NCBI GenBank assembly: GCA_001508155.1
Contig: LGFI01000002.1
Location: 62,001 to 126,000 of the forward strand
Source of the DNA: Acetothermia bacterium 64_32
GTDB lineage: Bacteria > Bipolaricaulota > Bipolaricaulia > Bipolaricaulales > Bipolaricaulaceae
Direction of reading: 5' to 3'
DNA length: 64,000 bases
Shown here: positions 9,020 through 17,630 of the stretch, one piece after another
Layout: each line of letters starts with the position of its first letter
Position numbering within the stretch: the stretch's first letter is position 1
Position numbers and translations under genes: made by a program
Notes under the pieces: model-generated
The model's database searches: none
Told to the model about the DNA's origin: nothing
What the model saw: the letters and a program-made list of their open reading frames with translations, nothing else

Positions 9020-9984
9020 CCCCCCTCCCTGCGATGGACCACCACCTGTTGCATCTCCTGTTCGATGGCGGCCTTGACCAGACACAACTTGGGCTCCACC
9101 TCCGCCGAGGCGATGGCGGCGGCCATCCCGAACCGCACCGCGTCCAGGACGGAATCCCCCTCCACAAGACGGTACAGGACGCCCGCCACCAGGGCATCGT
9201 CCGCTCCCACCAGGTTCTTGTAGCGGGAGAGCGGCACCCGCGCCTCCAGGTCCCAGACCCCTTGCGGAGTCACCAGGATATCCCCGGTCACGTGATGGGA
9301 GATGAGGCAGATCTCCACCCCTTGCTTGACCGCATGCTTGCCGGCTTGGATGATCTCCTCCTCGGTGCGCGCCGGAAGCCCCCCCACCTCCGCCTCCTCC
9401 CTCACGTCGGGCTTGATGAAGTAGGGCTTGGCCTGCATCGCCTCCCGTAGGGGCCCCAGCCCAGCGTGCACCACCCCCCGCACCCCGGCCTCGTTCGCCA
9501 GCCCAACCAGCTCCCGGTAAAAGCCCGTCGGGATGCCAGGGGGGAGCGCCCCGGCCAACACCACGTACTCCGCCCGCTTGAGCATCCGCCGGTACTTGCG
9601 GAGGAACATCTCCACCGCCCGGGCGGGGACAGGCGGCCCCTCCTCGTGGATCTTCACCGGGTGGTACTCCTTCCCCCGCTCGATGATGGTGACGTTGGTG
9701 CGGTTTTCCCCCTCTATCCACACGAAGTTGGCCGTGACCCCCCGGGCAAGCACGTCCCGCAGGATGATCTGGCCGGTGTGGCCGGCCAAAAAACCCATGG
9801 CCACCGTGTCCACCCCCATGCAGGCAAGGAAGATGGACACGTTGATCCCCTTGCCCCCGGCAGAGGAGGCGGACTTCTTGGCCCGGATTAGGATCTCCTC
9901 CTCCACCCGCTCCAGCGAAAGGGGAAGCCGGTCCACCCAATAAAACTTGTCCAGGGTGGGATTGAGGGTTACGGTCAGGATCAT
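9016..9984 (-). CDS. PfkB-family kinase (1-phosphofructokinase/tagatose-6-phosphate kinase type)
   Basis: Ribokinase-fold sugar kinase of 322 aa. The N-terminus MILTVTLNPTLDK and the AGGKGINVS signature (42-50) are typical of 1-phosphofructokinase and tagatose-6-phosphate kinase, and VLAGALPPGIP is also present. The second PfkB signature is unusual: it reads VGADDALVAG (259-268), with Asp262 where the family normally has Gly in the GAGD anion hole. The catalytic Asp (D263) is kept. Phosphorylation of a phospho-sugar is the likely role, but no transport or fru operon context supports one substrate. It overlaps miaB by 4 nt upstream and the CBS gene by 4 nt downstream. Confidence 0.85.
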   Translation of the reverse strand: MILTVTLNPTLDKFYWVDRLPLSLERVEEEILIRAKKSASSAGGKGINVSIFLACMGVDTVAMGFLAGHTGQIILRDVLARGVTANFVWIEGENRTNVTIIERGKEYHPVKIHEEGPPVPARAVEMFLRKYRRMLKRAEYVVLAGALPPGIPTGFYRELVGLANEAGVRGVVHAGLGPLREAMQAKPYFIKPDVREEAEVGGLPARTEEEIIQAGKHAVKQGVEICLISHHVTGDILVTPQGVWDLEARVPLSRYKNLVGADDALVAGVLYRLVEGDSVLDAVRFGMAAAIASAEVEPKLCLVKAAIEQEMQQVVVHRREGG

Positions 9985-11282
9985 GCCACGGGCTCCTTCA
10001 CCACTTCCCCTTGCATGGCCCCCGGGGAGGCCCCGCTCACCCTGACCTCCACCAACTTCCCAACCAAGCTGGGCTCCCCGGGGAAGAGCACGGTCCGGAA
10101 ATCCCGAGTCTTACCATGATACAGCCCCTTCTCAGGAAGATACCCCTCCACCAGCACCTCCACCACCTCCCCGATCCGCCGCCGGTGAAGCTTCAGGGCG
10201 ATCGTGCGGGAAAGGTCCAAAACCTCCCTCAACCTCCTTTCCTTCTCCCCCGGGGGAACCGGGTCGCCGAGCCGGGCCGCCCGGGTGTAAGGCCGTGGTG
10301 AGTACGCCGCCACGTACACGGTCCCGAACCCCACTTCCTCGATCAAAGAGAGGGTTTCCTGAAAGTCGGCCTCGGTCTCCCCGGGGAAGCCCACGATCAC
10401 GTCGGTGGTGATGTTGACCCCGGGGATCTCCTCCCGCAGCCGCCTCACCACCCGGAGGAAGTCCTCCCGGGTGTACCCACGCCCCATGGCGGCCAGAATC
10501 CGGTCACTTCCCGATTGCACGGCCAGGTGCACGTGCTCACAGATGTTCCCCCCTTGGGCGATGGCGGAAATGGTCTCCTCGGTCATGTAGGCGGGATGGG
10601 AGGAGGTGAAGCGCACCCTGGGGATGGGGAGCTTTGCCACCTCCCTAAGGAGGAGGGCGAAATCCGTGCCGTCCTTGCGGTCCATGCCGTAGGCGTCCAC
10701 GTTCTGCCCCAGGAGGGTGACCTCCTGGTAGCCGGCTGCGGCCAGCCCGGAGAGCTCATCCAGGACCTCCCCCAAGGGGCGGGAGCGCAGCGGCCCCCGC
10801 ACGAAGGGGACGATGCAATAAGCACAGGCACACGAGCAACCCTCCGCCACGGTGACATAGGCGGAAAACCGGCTGCGTCGCCGCACGGGGAGGGGCTCCA
10901 GGGTGAGGGGGGCTGGGAAGTGAGCGGGCCGCTCTCCCGCCCTGGCCCGGGCGATGAGCTCCGGCAGCCTTTCGACCCCGCTGGTCCCGAAGGCGAAATC
11001 GATCCCCGGACACAGCTTGAACAGCTCTTCTTTTCGCCCCTGGGCCATGCAGCCGCCCACCCCGATGAGCACCCCTTTCCGCCGGAGCCTGGCCAGCTCC
11101 CCCACCCGGCCCACCACCTTGTCCTCCGCCCGCTTTCTGACCATACACGTGTTGAGGATCACCACCTCCGCCTCCTCCGGGCGGTCGGTGATCCGGAAGC
11201 CGGCCCGCTCGAGGACCCCCTCGATCTCCTCGGAGCGGTGCTGGTTCAGCTGGCAGCCCCAGGTGAGCACACATGCCCTCAT
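9981..11282 (-). CDS. miaB: tRNA-2-methylthio-N6-isopentenyladenosine synthase MiaB
   Basis: Radical-SAM methylthiotransferase that modifies A37 of tRNAs. From ATG 11282 it is 433 aa. The N-terminal UPF0004 domain has cluster-binding cysteines C10, C46 and C78 (WGCQLNQ, LNTCMV, GGCMAQ). The radical-SAM motif GCSCACAYC gives C149, C153 and C156. A C-terminal TRAM domain follows (about 365-430). The WGCQLN start and the MVR after the second cysteine fit MiaB better than RimO or MtaB. An upstream in-frame start at 11342 would place 20 poorly conserved residues in front and lies beyond the promoter; it is not favoured. Confidence 0.92.
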   Translation of the reverse strand: MRACVLTWGCQLNQHRSEEIEGVLERAGFRITDRPEEAEVVILNTCMVRKRAEDKVVGRVGELARLRRKGVLIGVGGCMAQGRKEELFKLCPGIDFAFGTSGVERLPELIARARAGERPAHFPAPLTLEPLPVRRRSRFSAYVTVAEGCSCACAYCIVPFVRGPLRSRPLGEVLDELSGLAAAGYQEVTLLGQNVDAYGMDRKDGTDFALLLREVAKLPIPRVRFTSSHPAYMTEETISAIAQGGNICEHVHLAVQSGSDRILAAMGRGYTREDFLRVVRRLREEIPGVNITTDVIVGFPGETEADFQETLSLIEEVGFGTVYVAAYSPRPYTRAARLGDPVPPGEKERRLREVLDLSRTIALKLHRRRIGEVVEVLVEGYLPEKGLYHGKTRDFRTVLFPGEPSLVGKLVEVRVSGASPGAMQGEVVKEPVA

Positions 11283-11291
11283 GGCCACTGG

Positions 11292-11320
11292 AAGATACCC
11301 CCCCGGCCCCGACCGCTCAA
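11292..11320 (-). promoter_or_regulatory. Promoter for miaB operon
   Basis: Minus-strand TTGAGC (11320-11315) and TATCTT (11297-11292) with a 17-nt spacer. The -10 ends 9 nt before ATG 11282, so the transcript would start within a few bases of the start codon. No Shine-Dalgarno sequence is visible there. Confidence 0.55.
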
Positions 11321-11349
11321 CCGCTTTGGCTGGGGGTAGCAAAGCCCCT

Positions 11350-14289
11350 ATGATTTGGGCCGTGAGAGGGGTGGATCGTTACCTTTGGCGGGAGCTTCTG
11401 CCCACCTTCGGGGTGGCCCTGGCCGCGTTCCTGGTGTTCATCGGGCTGGAGCTGGTGCTTTCCCTTTCGGACACGCTGTTTGCCCGGGGGGCCGGGGCCG
11501 GGGAGATGGTCCGGCTAGTTTCCCTTAAACTCCCTTACCTCCTTACCCTGGCCATCCCCGCTGGGGTGCTTCTGGCCACCTTCCTGGTGCTGGCGCGGCT
11601 GGTCTCCGGCCGGGAGCTTTTGGCCTTCCAGGCCCTGGGGTACCCCCTGCGGCGCCTGCTGGTCCCGTTCGTGGCCTTCGGCCTGGTGGCCAGCCTGCTT
11701 TCCAGCGTCCTCTTCGAGTTCGTCGTCCCCCCCTCCGAGGAGGCCTACCGCCGCCGACTCCTCTCCCTCCTTTACCAGGGGGAGGTCCCCACCGTAAGCG
11801 AACAGAACGTCTTCTTCCGGGGGAGGGAAGGGGAGCTTTATTACGTATCGAGCTTCCAGGGGAACCGGGCCTTGGGGATCGTGGTGTACGACCTTGAGGG
11901 GAAGCTATTCCCCAAACAAGGGGCCTTCCCCGCGCTCCTCACCGCCCTGGAGGGGAGCTTCTCCAGCCAGGAGCTCGTGCTCGGGGAGGGGCGCCTCTTC
12001 AGGTTCACCGAGGACGGGGGGTTGGAGGAGGTGTTGCGCTTTGACCGGTTGACCCTGGATGTGGGGCTGGACGTGGGGCAGGGGCTTTTGAGCGGCAAGA
12101 CCCCAAGTGAGATGTCGCTGCGGGAGCTGGCCTCTAGGATAGCCCTGCTGAGGGAGACGGGGCTTGATCCAAGGGAGCTGGTGGTGGAGTTCCATTCCAA
12201 GCTGGCCATAGCTGCGGCCGCCCTCATATTCTCCCTCTTCGGGGCCCCGCTTGCCGTGCTGTTGGGCCGGCGGGGGCGGGCGGCCGGGGCGGTGGCCGGG
12301 TTCGTCCTGGCAGCGGCCGCCCAAGGCCTCTTCATCTGGACCAGGACCCTGGCCCGGCGGGGGTTCCTCCCCGCCTCCCTGGGGGGTTGGCTCCCCCACC
12401 TCCTCCTGGGGGCCCTGGGGGCCTTCCTGCTCCTTGGGGTCGACCGGCTGCGGTTGCGGGGGCTGGGGGCCCTCCTCCTCTCCCTGGCCCTCGCCGGATG
12501 GGGCCTTGGGGCCCCGCCTCCCTTCTCCGAGCTGCAGGCCCAACGGCTCTCCATCCCGGCGGACGGAAGCGGGCTCCAAGGGGAGGGGGTCTGGGCCAGG
12601 ATGCCCGGATTCGAACTCCGGGCCCAGGCCCTGGAGGCCACCTGGGACGGGGAGGCCTGGCGCGCCGAACTCAAGGGGGCGGAGCTGAAAGGCAAGGGCT
12701 TTTCCCTCCTCACTCAGGCCCTGTCGCTTTCCTTCGACCAGGAGGGGGGGCTTTCCTCCGCGGTCGCCCAGGGGTTCTCCGGGACCTCCTCCTTCCGCGG
12801 GCCGGAGAAGGGGGAAACCCTCCTTTTCTCGGGAAGCTGGGGGGAGGCCAGGTTCCGAGAAGGGGAGCTCTCCCGGGTGGAAGCCCACTCCGTTTCCTTC
12901 ACCACCTGCCCCTGCCTGGAGGCCGCCCCCTACACGGTGGAGGCCGAGCGGCTGGTGCTCATCCCGGAGAGGTGGCTACAGGCAGAAGGGGTATGGGTGA
13001 GGGCGTTCGGCCGGTCGGTGGGCTGGCTCCCGGTCTACGCCGCCCGCCTGGGGAAGGAATCCGTCCCCCTGTTCCCCGAGCTGGGCCAAGAGGGGGGCGA
13101 CTGGTTCCTACGCTGGTTCATGCCGTTCGTGTTGGAGGAGGAGGCCTGGGGAGCGGTGGGGCTCGCCTGGTTCCCGGGTACGGGGAGGATGGAACCCAGC
13201 CTCCAGTTCCTCTGGGAGGAGGGGGGCCTGAGCCTCACCCAAGGGGAGGGGGAGCTCACCGCCGAGGGGGAGGGCTGGCAAGCCGAGCTCTCCTGGCAGG
13301 AGGAGGGGCTTGCGGCCTTGTTCCAGGGGACCCTGGGCCGCACAAGCTGGTGGCTTGCCTGGGATGAGGTGGAGACGGAGGACTCCGTCTACCAAAGGGC
13401 CCCGGAGCTCTCCCTGACCCAGGGGGGGATCCAATGGCTGGGAGGGGAGCTCTCCCTGCGCCTCTCCGGGGGGAGATACATAGAGCAGGGGACCGGGGGG
13501 AAGACGAGCTTCTGCCTTTCCTGGGCCCGCAGCTGGCGGCTTTCCGGGCTTAAGGCCTCCCTCCCCTGGCGGCTCTCCCTGGATCAGTACGAAAAAAACC
13601 AGCGGGTCACGGCGGCCGTGGAGCCCTCGCTCAAGTTGGGGGGGGTAACCCTGTCCTATCTGGGGAAGCTACAGTGGGGGGACTCCCCGTTTCACTTCGA
13701 CCAGTCCTCCCCAGAAAGCAGCCTCCTTATCAGCATCGACTCGGAGGAAGGAGGGCTACATCAGGTCCTTGCCCTGAGCTGGGACCTTACCCAGGCCTCC
13801 CCCCCCTCCGGCCGATGGACCCTGGAAAAAGACGGCCTCTCCTTCACCGGGGAGTTCAGCCTCCCCTCCACCTTGGAGGCCATCTCCGGGAAGGCGAGCC
13901 TCGCCTGGGAAGGCATCTCCCTCACCCTGCAAGGGGAGGGGGAGCGCGATGAAGATCTTTTAATCAGGGGAAAGGTTAATGGAAGTGGATGGGGGTTTTG
14001 GGGTGGGGCGCGTCTTTCCCCCTGGCCGTTGGCCCCCAAACGCCTTGCCGCCGGCTTCGCCGCCTCCCTGAGTGAGGGGTGGGGGCTGCGGCTGGCTGGG
14101 GAGTACGACTTTTCCTCTCGGGGCCTTGTACAGCTTGAGGCAGCGGTCCTTTATACCTTCTCGGGTTGCCTGCGGGCCGGGCTGGAGTTCTACCTGGGGG
14201 GGATGCGGTTAACGCTAGAGGTCCCGGCCTTCCCCCAGGCCAGGGCCAGCTTCTCCCCCTTGGACGAGGGGCTCCAGCTGGGGGGGTAG
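11350..14289 (+). CDS. LptF/LptG-family permease fused to LptD/OstA-like domain
   Basis: A 979-aa protein in two parts. Residues 1-365 look like an LptF/LptG (YjgP/YjgQ) permease: three membrane helices (about 18-40, 62-84, 103-125), a periplasmic domain (about 130-275) and three more helices (about 285-365). A seventh hydrophobic stretch (371-387) follows basic DRLRLRG. Residues about 390-979 have no membrane helices and are rich in alternating beta-type sequence. VSFTTCPC (C520, C522) followed by EAERLVLIPE and GWLPVYAARLGK closely resembles the N-terminal part of LptD/OstA, and a further Cys (C940) lies near the end. The open frame is continuous across the join and no start with a ribosome site is seen there. 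Role inferred: lipid export to an outer membrane, with the seventh helix placing the second part in the periplasm. Confidence 0.8.
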   Translation: MIWAVRGVDRYLWRELLPTFGVALAAFLVFIGLELVLSLSDTLFARGAGAGEMVRLVSLKLPYLLTLAIPAGVLLATFLVLARLVSGRELLAFQALGYPLRRLLVPFVAFGLVASLLSSVLFEFVVPPSEEAYRRRLLSLLYQGEVPTVSEQNVFFRGREGELYYVSSFQGNRALGIVVYDLEGKLFPKQGAFPALLTALEGSFSSQELVLGEGRLFRFTEDGGLEEVLRFDRLTLDVGLDVGQGLLSGKTPSEMSLRELASRIALLRETGLDPRELVVEFHSKLAIAAAALIFSLFGAPLAVLLGRRGRAAGAVAGFVLAAAAQGLFIWTRTLARRGFLPASLGGWLPHLLLGALGAFLLLGVDRLRLRGLGALLLSLALAGWGLGAPPPFSELQAQRLSIPADGSGLQGEGVWARMPGFELRAQALEATWDGEAWRAELKGAELKGKGFSLLTQALSLSFDQEGGLSSAVAQGFSGTSSFRGPEKGETLLFSGSWGEARFREGELSRVEAHSVSFTTCPCLEAAPYTVEAERLVLIPERWLQAEGVWVRAFGRSVGWLPVYAARLGKESVPLFPELGQEGGDWFLRWFMPFVLEEEAWGAVGLAWFPGTGRMEPSLQFLWEEGGLSLTQGEGELTAEGEGWQAELSWQEEGLAALFQGTLGRTSWWLAWDEVETEDSVYQRAPELSLTQGGIQWLGGELSLRLSGGRYIEQGTGGKTSFCLSWARSWRLSGLKASLPWRLSLDQYEKNQRVTAAVEPSLKLGGVTLSYLGKLQWGDSPFHFDQSSPESSLLISIDSEEGGLHQVLALSWDLTQASPPSGRWTLEKDGLSFTGEFSLPSTLEAISGKASLAWEGISLTLQGEGERDEDLLIRGKVNGSGWGFWGGARLSPWPLAPKRLAAGFAASLSEGWGLRLAGEYDFSSRGLVQLEAAVLYTFSGCLRAGLEFYLGGMRLTLEVPAFPQARASFSPLDEGLQLGG

Positions 14290-14293
14290 CCGG

Positions 14294-14299
14294 TATAAT
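14294..14299 (+). promoter_or_regulatory. Candidate -10 box (TATAAT)
   Basis: A consensus TATAAT lies just after the stop of the fusion gene and 9 nt before ATG 14309. No convincing -35 is seen at 16-18 nt. If used, the mRNA would be leaderless or nearly so. Confidence 0.4.
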
Positions 14300-14308
14300 A
14301 AATTTGAG

Positions 14309-14851
14309 ATGCGCAGGCGGAGGCTTCCTGATCTCCTTACGGCCAGCCGGGCCCTCATTGCGGTGGCGATCCTGGGGATGATCCCGGCCGGGCCCGGGGC
14401 GCTGCGGTCGGTGGCGCTCCTGCTCCTCCTTGGCTGGACCACGGACATGCTGGACGGTCGGGTTGCCCGTCGGCTGGAGAAGGAACCCACCTGGATCGGC
14501 GAGCACGAGTTCCAGTTCGACATGCTCATGGTTCTCGCCTCGGCCATCTACCTGATAGCCGTGGGCTTGGTCCCGCCGGCGGTGGGGATACCGTACCTGG
14601 GGCTGGCGGTCCCCTTGTGCCTTTGGCTCAACCTCCGGAGCGATGAATTCCTGCGTTTCAAGGCCTTCACCATGCTGCTTGCCTTCCCCTGGGTTTTCGC
14701 CCCGTTCATCGTGGCTTACTTCCACGAGCGGGGGGCGGCCTATCTGGGGCTCCTTTGGATGGGGGGGGCTTTGGTGTTGGACTGGCGGCGGTTCACCGGG
14801 GTGGTGGGGGATTTCCTAGCCGGGGCGCGGGCATTCCTCCGGCGCCCCTAG
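14309..14851 (+). CDS. CDP-alcohol phosphatidyltransferase-like membrane protein
   Basis: A 180-aa protein with about five to six membrane segments. The CDP-alcohol phosphotransferase motif is recognisable but altered. DMLDGRVAR supplies the first Asp pair and the AR, but the following G-x3-D-x3-D becomes I-x3-E-x3-D (the stretch [10 protein letters not shown]). Thus the motif glycine is Ile and the third Asp is Glu. It could be a phosphatidylglycerophosphate or related synthase with changed chemistry, or a diverged non-enzymatic relative. Its position directly after the Lpt-like fusion fits a role in envelope lipids. It ends in a CTAG shared with ruvB on the other strand. Confidence 0.7.
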   Translation: MRRRRLPDLLTASRALIAVAILGMIPAGPGALRSVALLLLLGWTTDMLDGRVARRLEKEPTWIGEHEFQFDMLMVLASAIYLIAVGLVPPAVGIPYLGLAVPLCLWLNLRSDEFLRFKAFTMLLAFPWVFAPFIVAYFHERGAAYLGLLWMGGALVLDWRRFTGVVGDFLAGARAFLRRP

Positions 14852-15846
14852 AACAGGCCGGAAGCCCGGCCCAGGTGGCGGTAGGCCTTCTGGGTGGCCT
14901 GGCGCCCCTGAGGGGTGCGGCGGATGAAGCCCCGGGCGATGAGGTAGGGTTCGTATACCTCGGAGATGGTGTCCCGATCCTCGCCCAGGGCGGCGGCCAG
15001 GGTCTCCAGGCCCACCGGGCCGCCCTCGAAGCGGTCGATGATCACCCCCAGGATCTTGCGATCCAGGCCGTCCAGTCCCTCCTCGTCGATGCCCAACATA
15101 TTTAGGGTTTGTATGGCCAGGTCCCTGTCTACCCGGGGAGCCTTGGCCACCTGGGCCACGTCCCGTGCCCGTCTGAGTAGGCGGAGGGCGATCCTGGGGG
15201 TGCCCCGGGCCCGGGCGGCGAGCTCCCAGGCCCCCTCTTCGCTTACCTCCACCCCCAGGCGGGTGCCTGCCCGGCGGATGATCTCCGCCAGTTCCTCTGT
15301 GCTGTAGAAATCCAGCCTGAAGGTGACCTCGAACCTGTCCCGCAAAGGGGAGGTCAACAGCCCCTCCCGGGTGGTGGCCCCCACCAGGGTGAACGGGGAA
15401 AGGTCCAGGCGGAGGGAGCGGGCGTGGGGCCCTTCCCCGAGCACAATGTCCAGCTTGTACTCCTCCATGGCCGGGTAAAGGACCTCCTCCACCTGCCGCC
15501 GGAGCCGGTGGATCTCGTCTATGAAGAAGACGTCCCCGGGGGAAAGGCGGGTGAGGATGGCGGCCAGGTCCCCGGGCCGTTCGATGGCCGGCCCTGAGGA
15601 GACCTTGATCGCCACCCCCATCTCCCGGGCGATGATGTGGGCTAGCGTGGTCTTCCCCAGGCCCGGCGGGGAGAGCAAAAGCACGTGGTCCAGCGGCTCC
15701 CCCCGGCCCTTGGCCGCCTGGATGTAGATGCGCAGCCGCCTCTTTATCCCCTCCTGCCCGACGAACTCGTCGAGGGAGCCGGGCCGCAGGGCCCGCAGGG
15801 ACTGGTCTACCCCCTCCTCGGCCCTGAGAAAACCAGGGTCTTTCAT
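14848..15846 (-). CDS. ruvB: Holliday junction branch migration helicase RuvB
   Basis: AAA+ motor of the RuvABC complex. From ATG 15846 it is 332 aa. It has [12 protein letters not shown] at the N-terminus, Walker [10 protein letters not shown] (usually GPPGLGKTT), Walker [11 protein letters not shown], sensor VGATTREG and the arginine-finger region [13 protein letters not shown], then the winged-helix end with FIRRTPQGR. An in-frame GTG at 15864 adds six residues; I prefer 15846 because a TAAAAT box (15854-15859) sits 7 nt upstream of it. Neither ruvA nor ruvC is in the window. It converges on the phosphatidyltransferase gene with a shared CTAG. Confidence 0.95.
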   Translation of the reverse strand: MKDPGFLRAEEGVDQSLRALRPGSLDEFVGQEGIKRRLRIYIQAAKGRGEPLDHVLLLSPPGLGKTTLAHIIAREMGVAIKVSSGPAIERPGDLAAILTRLSPGDVFFIDEIHRLRRQVEEVLYPAMEEYKLDIVLGEGPHARSLRLDLSPFTLVGATTREGLLTSPLRDRFEVTFRLDFYSTEELAEIIRRAGTRLGVEVSEEGAWELAARARGTPRIALRLLRRARDVAQVAKAPRVDRDLAIQTLNMLGIDEEGLDGLDRKILGVIIDRFEGGPVGLETLAAALGEDRDTISEVYEPYLIARGFIRRTPQGRQATQKAYRHLGRASGLF

Positions 15847-15874
15847 GTCCAGCCATTTTAACACCGCCCCCGGT

Positions 15875-15903
15875 TTGTCCTCCCAGGCTGGCAGCCCTAA
15901 AAT
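15875..15903 (+). promoter_or_regulatory. Promoter for TolB-like gene operon
   Basis: TTGTCC (15875-15880) and TAAAAT (15898-15903) are spaced 17 nt. The -10 ends 8 nt before ATG 15912, predicting a leaderless transcript. On the opposite strand TAAAAT at 15859-15854 occupies a similar position before ruvB, so the 65-bp gap between the two starts is back-to-back promoter. Confidence 0.55.
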
Positions 15904-15911
15904 GCCCGGCG

Positions 15912-16733
15912 ATGCGCTGGTTCATAGCCTTGGCAGCCTTGCTTTTGGTGTCCATGGGGGCCAGGGGCGGCTTTGAAAACCTCACCTGCCTCGACTGGTC
16001 ACCCACCGGGGAGTACATGCTGTTTTCTCAAAACGGGGGGCTGTATCTTGGCCAAGCCCCCAACGGGGGCTACCCCCGCCGGTTGACCCCCGCCGACACC
16101 TGGGTGAGCTGGGGGCGGCTTGGCCCGGGGGGGGATTGGTACGTGTATGTGACCCCGCTTGAGGACCATTACGTGCTGTGGCGGGGATGGGTCTCCGGGG
16201 GGGAACCGGAGGAGCTTTACCGTAGCCAAGCCCGGATATCCCAGCCGGCGGTCTCCTCGGACGGGGAACGGATCGCCCTGGTGGTGGAAGAGGAGGGGAC
16301 GACCGACCTCTATCTTCTGGAGCTCGCCTCGGGGGAGCTTAGGCCCCTCACCCAAACCCCCTTCCGGGAGGCCTGTCCCGATTTCTCCCCCGCCGGGGAC
16401 CTCATCGTGTTCGCCGGCCTGTGGGAGGGGGGGGAGAGCTGGGACCTGTTCCTCCTTGAGCTCTCCTCGGGTTCCATTGTCCAGCTCACCGACGACCCCT
16501 TCTTCGACTGGGGGCCGCGGTTCTCCCCGGACGGGGAGTGGATCGCCTTCGAAAGCAACCGCCGCGGGGTTTCCGACATCTACGTGATCCGGCGGGATGG
16601 GGATGGGCTTACCCCCTTCACCTACGACCAATGGCGGGATGCCTTCCCCACCTGGGCCCCCTCCGGGGACAGGCTCGCCTTCGCCTCCCGCCGGCCGGAC
16701 GGTTGGGTCATCCTCGCCGAGGGCACCTACTGA
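15912..16733 (+). CDS. TolB-like beta-propeller protein (exported)
   Basis: A 273-aa protein with a short signal peptide (about 1-19, hydrophobic [14 protein letters not shown]). It then has several WD40-like PD40 repeats, each with a core like [12 protein letters not shown] or [14 protein letters not shown]. This is the C-terminal propeller of TolB without its N-terminal domain. Such proteins act in the periplasm, often in protein interaction; no Pal or TolQRA partner is nearby. Its TGA is followed directly by the ATG of ribF. Confidence 0.8.
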   Translation: MRWFIALAALLLVSMGARGGFENLTCLDWSPTGEYMLFSQNGGLYLGQAPNGGYPRRLTPADTWVSWGRLGPGGDWYVYVTPLEDHYVLWRGWVSGGEPEELYRSQARISQPAVSSDGERIALVVEEEGTTDLYLLELASGELRPLTQTPFREACPDFSPAGDLIVFAGLWEGGESWDLFLLELSSGSIVQLTDDPFFDWGPRFSPDGEWIAFESNRRGVSDIYVIRRDGDGLTPFTYDQWRDAFPTWAPSGDRLAFASRRPDGWVILAEGTY

Positions 16734-17618
16734 ATGGGGATCGTGGCCGTAGGCCGGTTTGACGGCGTCCACCTTGGGCATCAGTTCCTCTTGGCCGAGG
16801 CGAGGAAGCTGGCGGAGGAAGAAGGGCTCCCCCTCATCGCCTACACCTTCCCCTCCAGGGGGGAGGCGCTGCTCCCCCTTGTGGCCAAGCGCGCCCTCCT
16901 CTTGAGGCTATGCGATCGGGTCATCGTGCAGGACTGGGAAGCCGTAAGGGGGTTTTCCCCGGAGGAGTTCGTCCGGGGGGAGCTTTTGGGGAGGCTCAGG
17001 GCCAAGGGGGTGGTCCTGGGGCCGAACCACAGGTTCGGGAGGGATGCCGCTGGGGACGTCGGACTCCTGGTTGAGCTGGGGAAGCGGTTTGGGTTCCGGG
17101 TACAGGTGGTAAGTCCCCTGGAGCTGGGGGGGGAGCTGGTAAGCAGCCGGCGGATCCGCCGGCTGGTGAGGGAGGGGAGGGTGAGGGAGGCGGGGGCGCT
17201 TTTGGGTCGGCCGCCGACCGTATTCGGGGAGCCGGTCCGGGGGGCCGGCCTCGCCAGGGAGCTGGGCTTCCCCACCGTGAACCTCGCCTTGTGGCCGGGC
17301 CTGGTCCGGCCCAGGTCAGGGGTGTACCTTGCCTGGGCCCACTGGCCGGGGGGCGAGGCCGGGGGGCTGTTTTACCTCGGGGCCCGCCCCACCTTCCCCG
17401 AGCTCCCCCCCTCGGCGGAACTCCACCTCCTCCGCCCCCCCAGCCCCCAGGGGACGTTCGAGGTGGCACTCTTTGACTTCCTACGCCCGGACATGAGGTT
17501 TGCAGGTAAAGAGGAGCTCGTGCGCCAGCTCGCCCGGGATGTGGAGAAGGCCAAGGCGTTCTTCGAGGCCGCCTCCCCCCCGGCCCCGATCCTTGTCAAC
17601 CCGAAGGAAGCAGGCTAA
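16734..17618 (+). CDS. ribF: Bifunctional riboflavin kinase/FAD synthetase
   Basis: Makes FMN and FAD from riboflavin. The FAD-synthetase half starts at once with VGRFDGVHLGHQ (nucleotidyltransferase GxxHxGH-type site) and ends with SSRRIRRLVREGRV near residue 145. The riboflavin-kinase half has LARELGFPTVNL and SGVYLA. The 294-aa length is slightly short because the N-terminus lacks the usual 10-15 residue lead-in; the ATG directly abuts the stop of the previous gene and no earlier start is available. The riboflavin biosynthesis genes themselves lie at 50223-52467. Confidence 0.93.
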   Translation: MGIVAVGRFDGVHLGHQFLLAEARKLAEEEGLPLIAYTFPSRGEALLPLVAKRALLLRLCDRVIVQDWEAVRGFSPEEFVRGELLGRLRAKGVVLGPNHRFGRDAAGDVGLLVELGKRFGFRVQVVSPLELGGELVSSRRIRRLVREGRVREAGALLGRPPTVFGEPVRGAGLARELGFPTVNLALWPGLVRPRSGVYLAWAHWPGGEAGGLFYLGARPTFPELPPSAELHLLRPPSPQGTFEVALFDFLRPDMRFAGKEELVRQLARDVEKAKAFFEAASPPAPILVNPKEAG

Positions 17619-17621
17619 CAT
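17593..17621 (+). promoter_or_regulatory. Promoter for tsaB-rpmB
   Basis: TTGTCA (17593-17598), a 17-nt spacer and TAACAT (17616-17621), located at the 3' end of ribF. The -10 ends 9 nt before ATG 17631, again predicting a nearly leaderless mRNA. Overlapping CATAAT (17619-17624) is an alternative -10. Confidence 0.55.
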
Positions 17622-17630
17622 AATCTTCCC

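Noticed and set aside
9020-9940. N-terminal extension of the CBS protein to about 451 aa
   Set aside because: The extension is the sugar-kinase gene read in another frame; an ATGA junction gives a clean start at 9019.
10954-11349. 132-residue N-terminal extension of the Lpt-like fusion
   Set aside because: It is antisense to miaB; the permease helix begins right after ATG 11350.
12430-12500. Separate start for the LptD-like part (signal-peptide-like RLRLRGLGALLLSLALAGWG)
   Set aside because: Only a TTG with no Shine-Dalgarno or promoter is available, and the frame is continuous; the stretch is better explained as a seventh helix. Not fully excluded.
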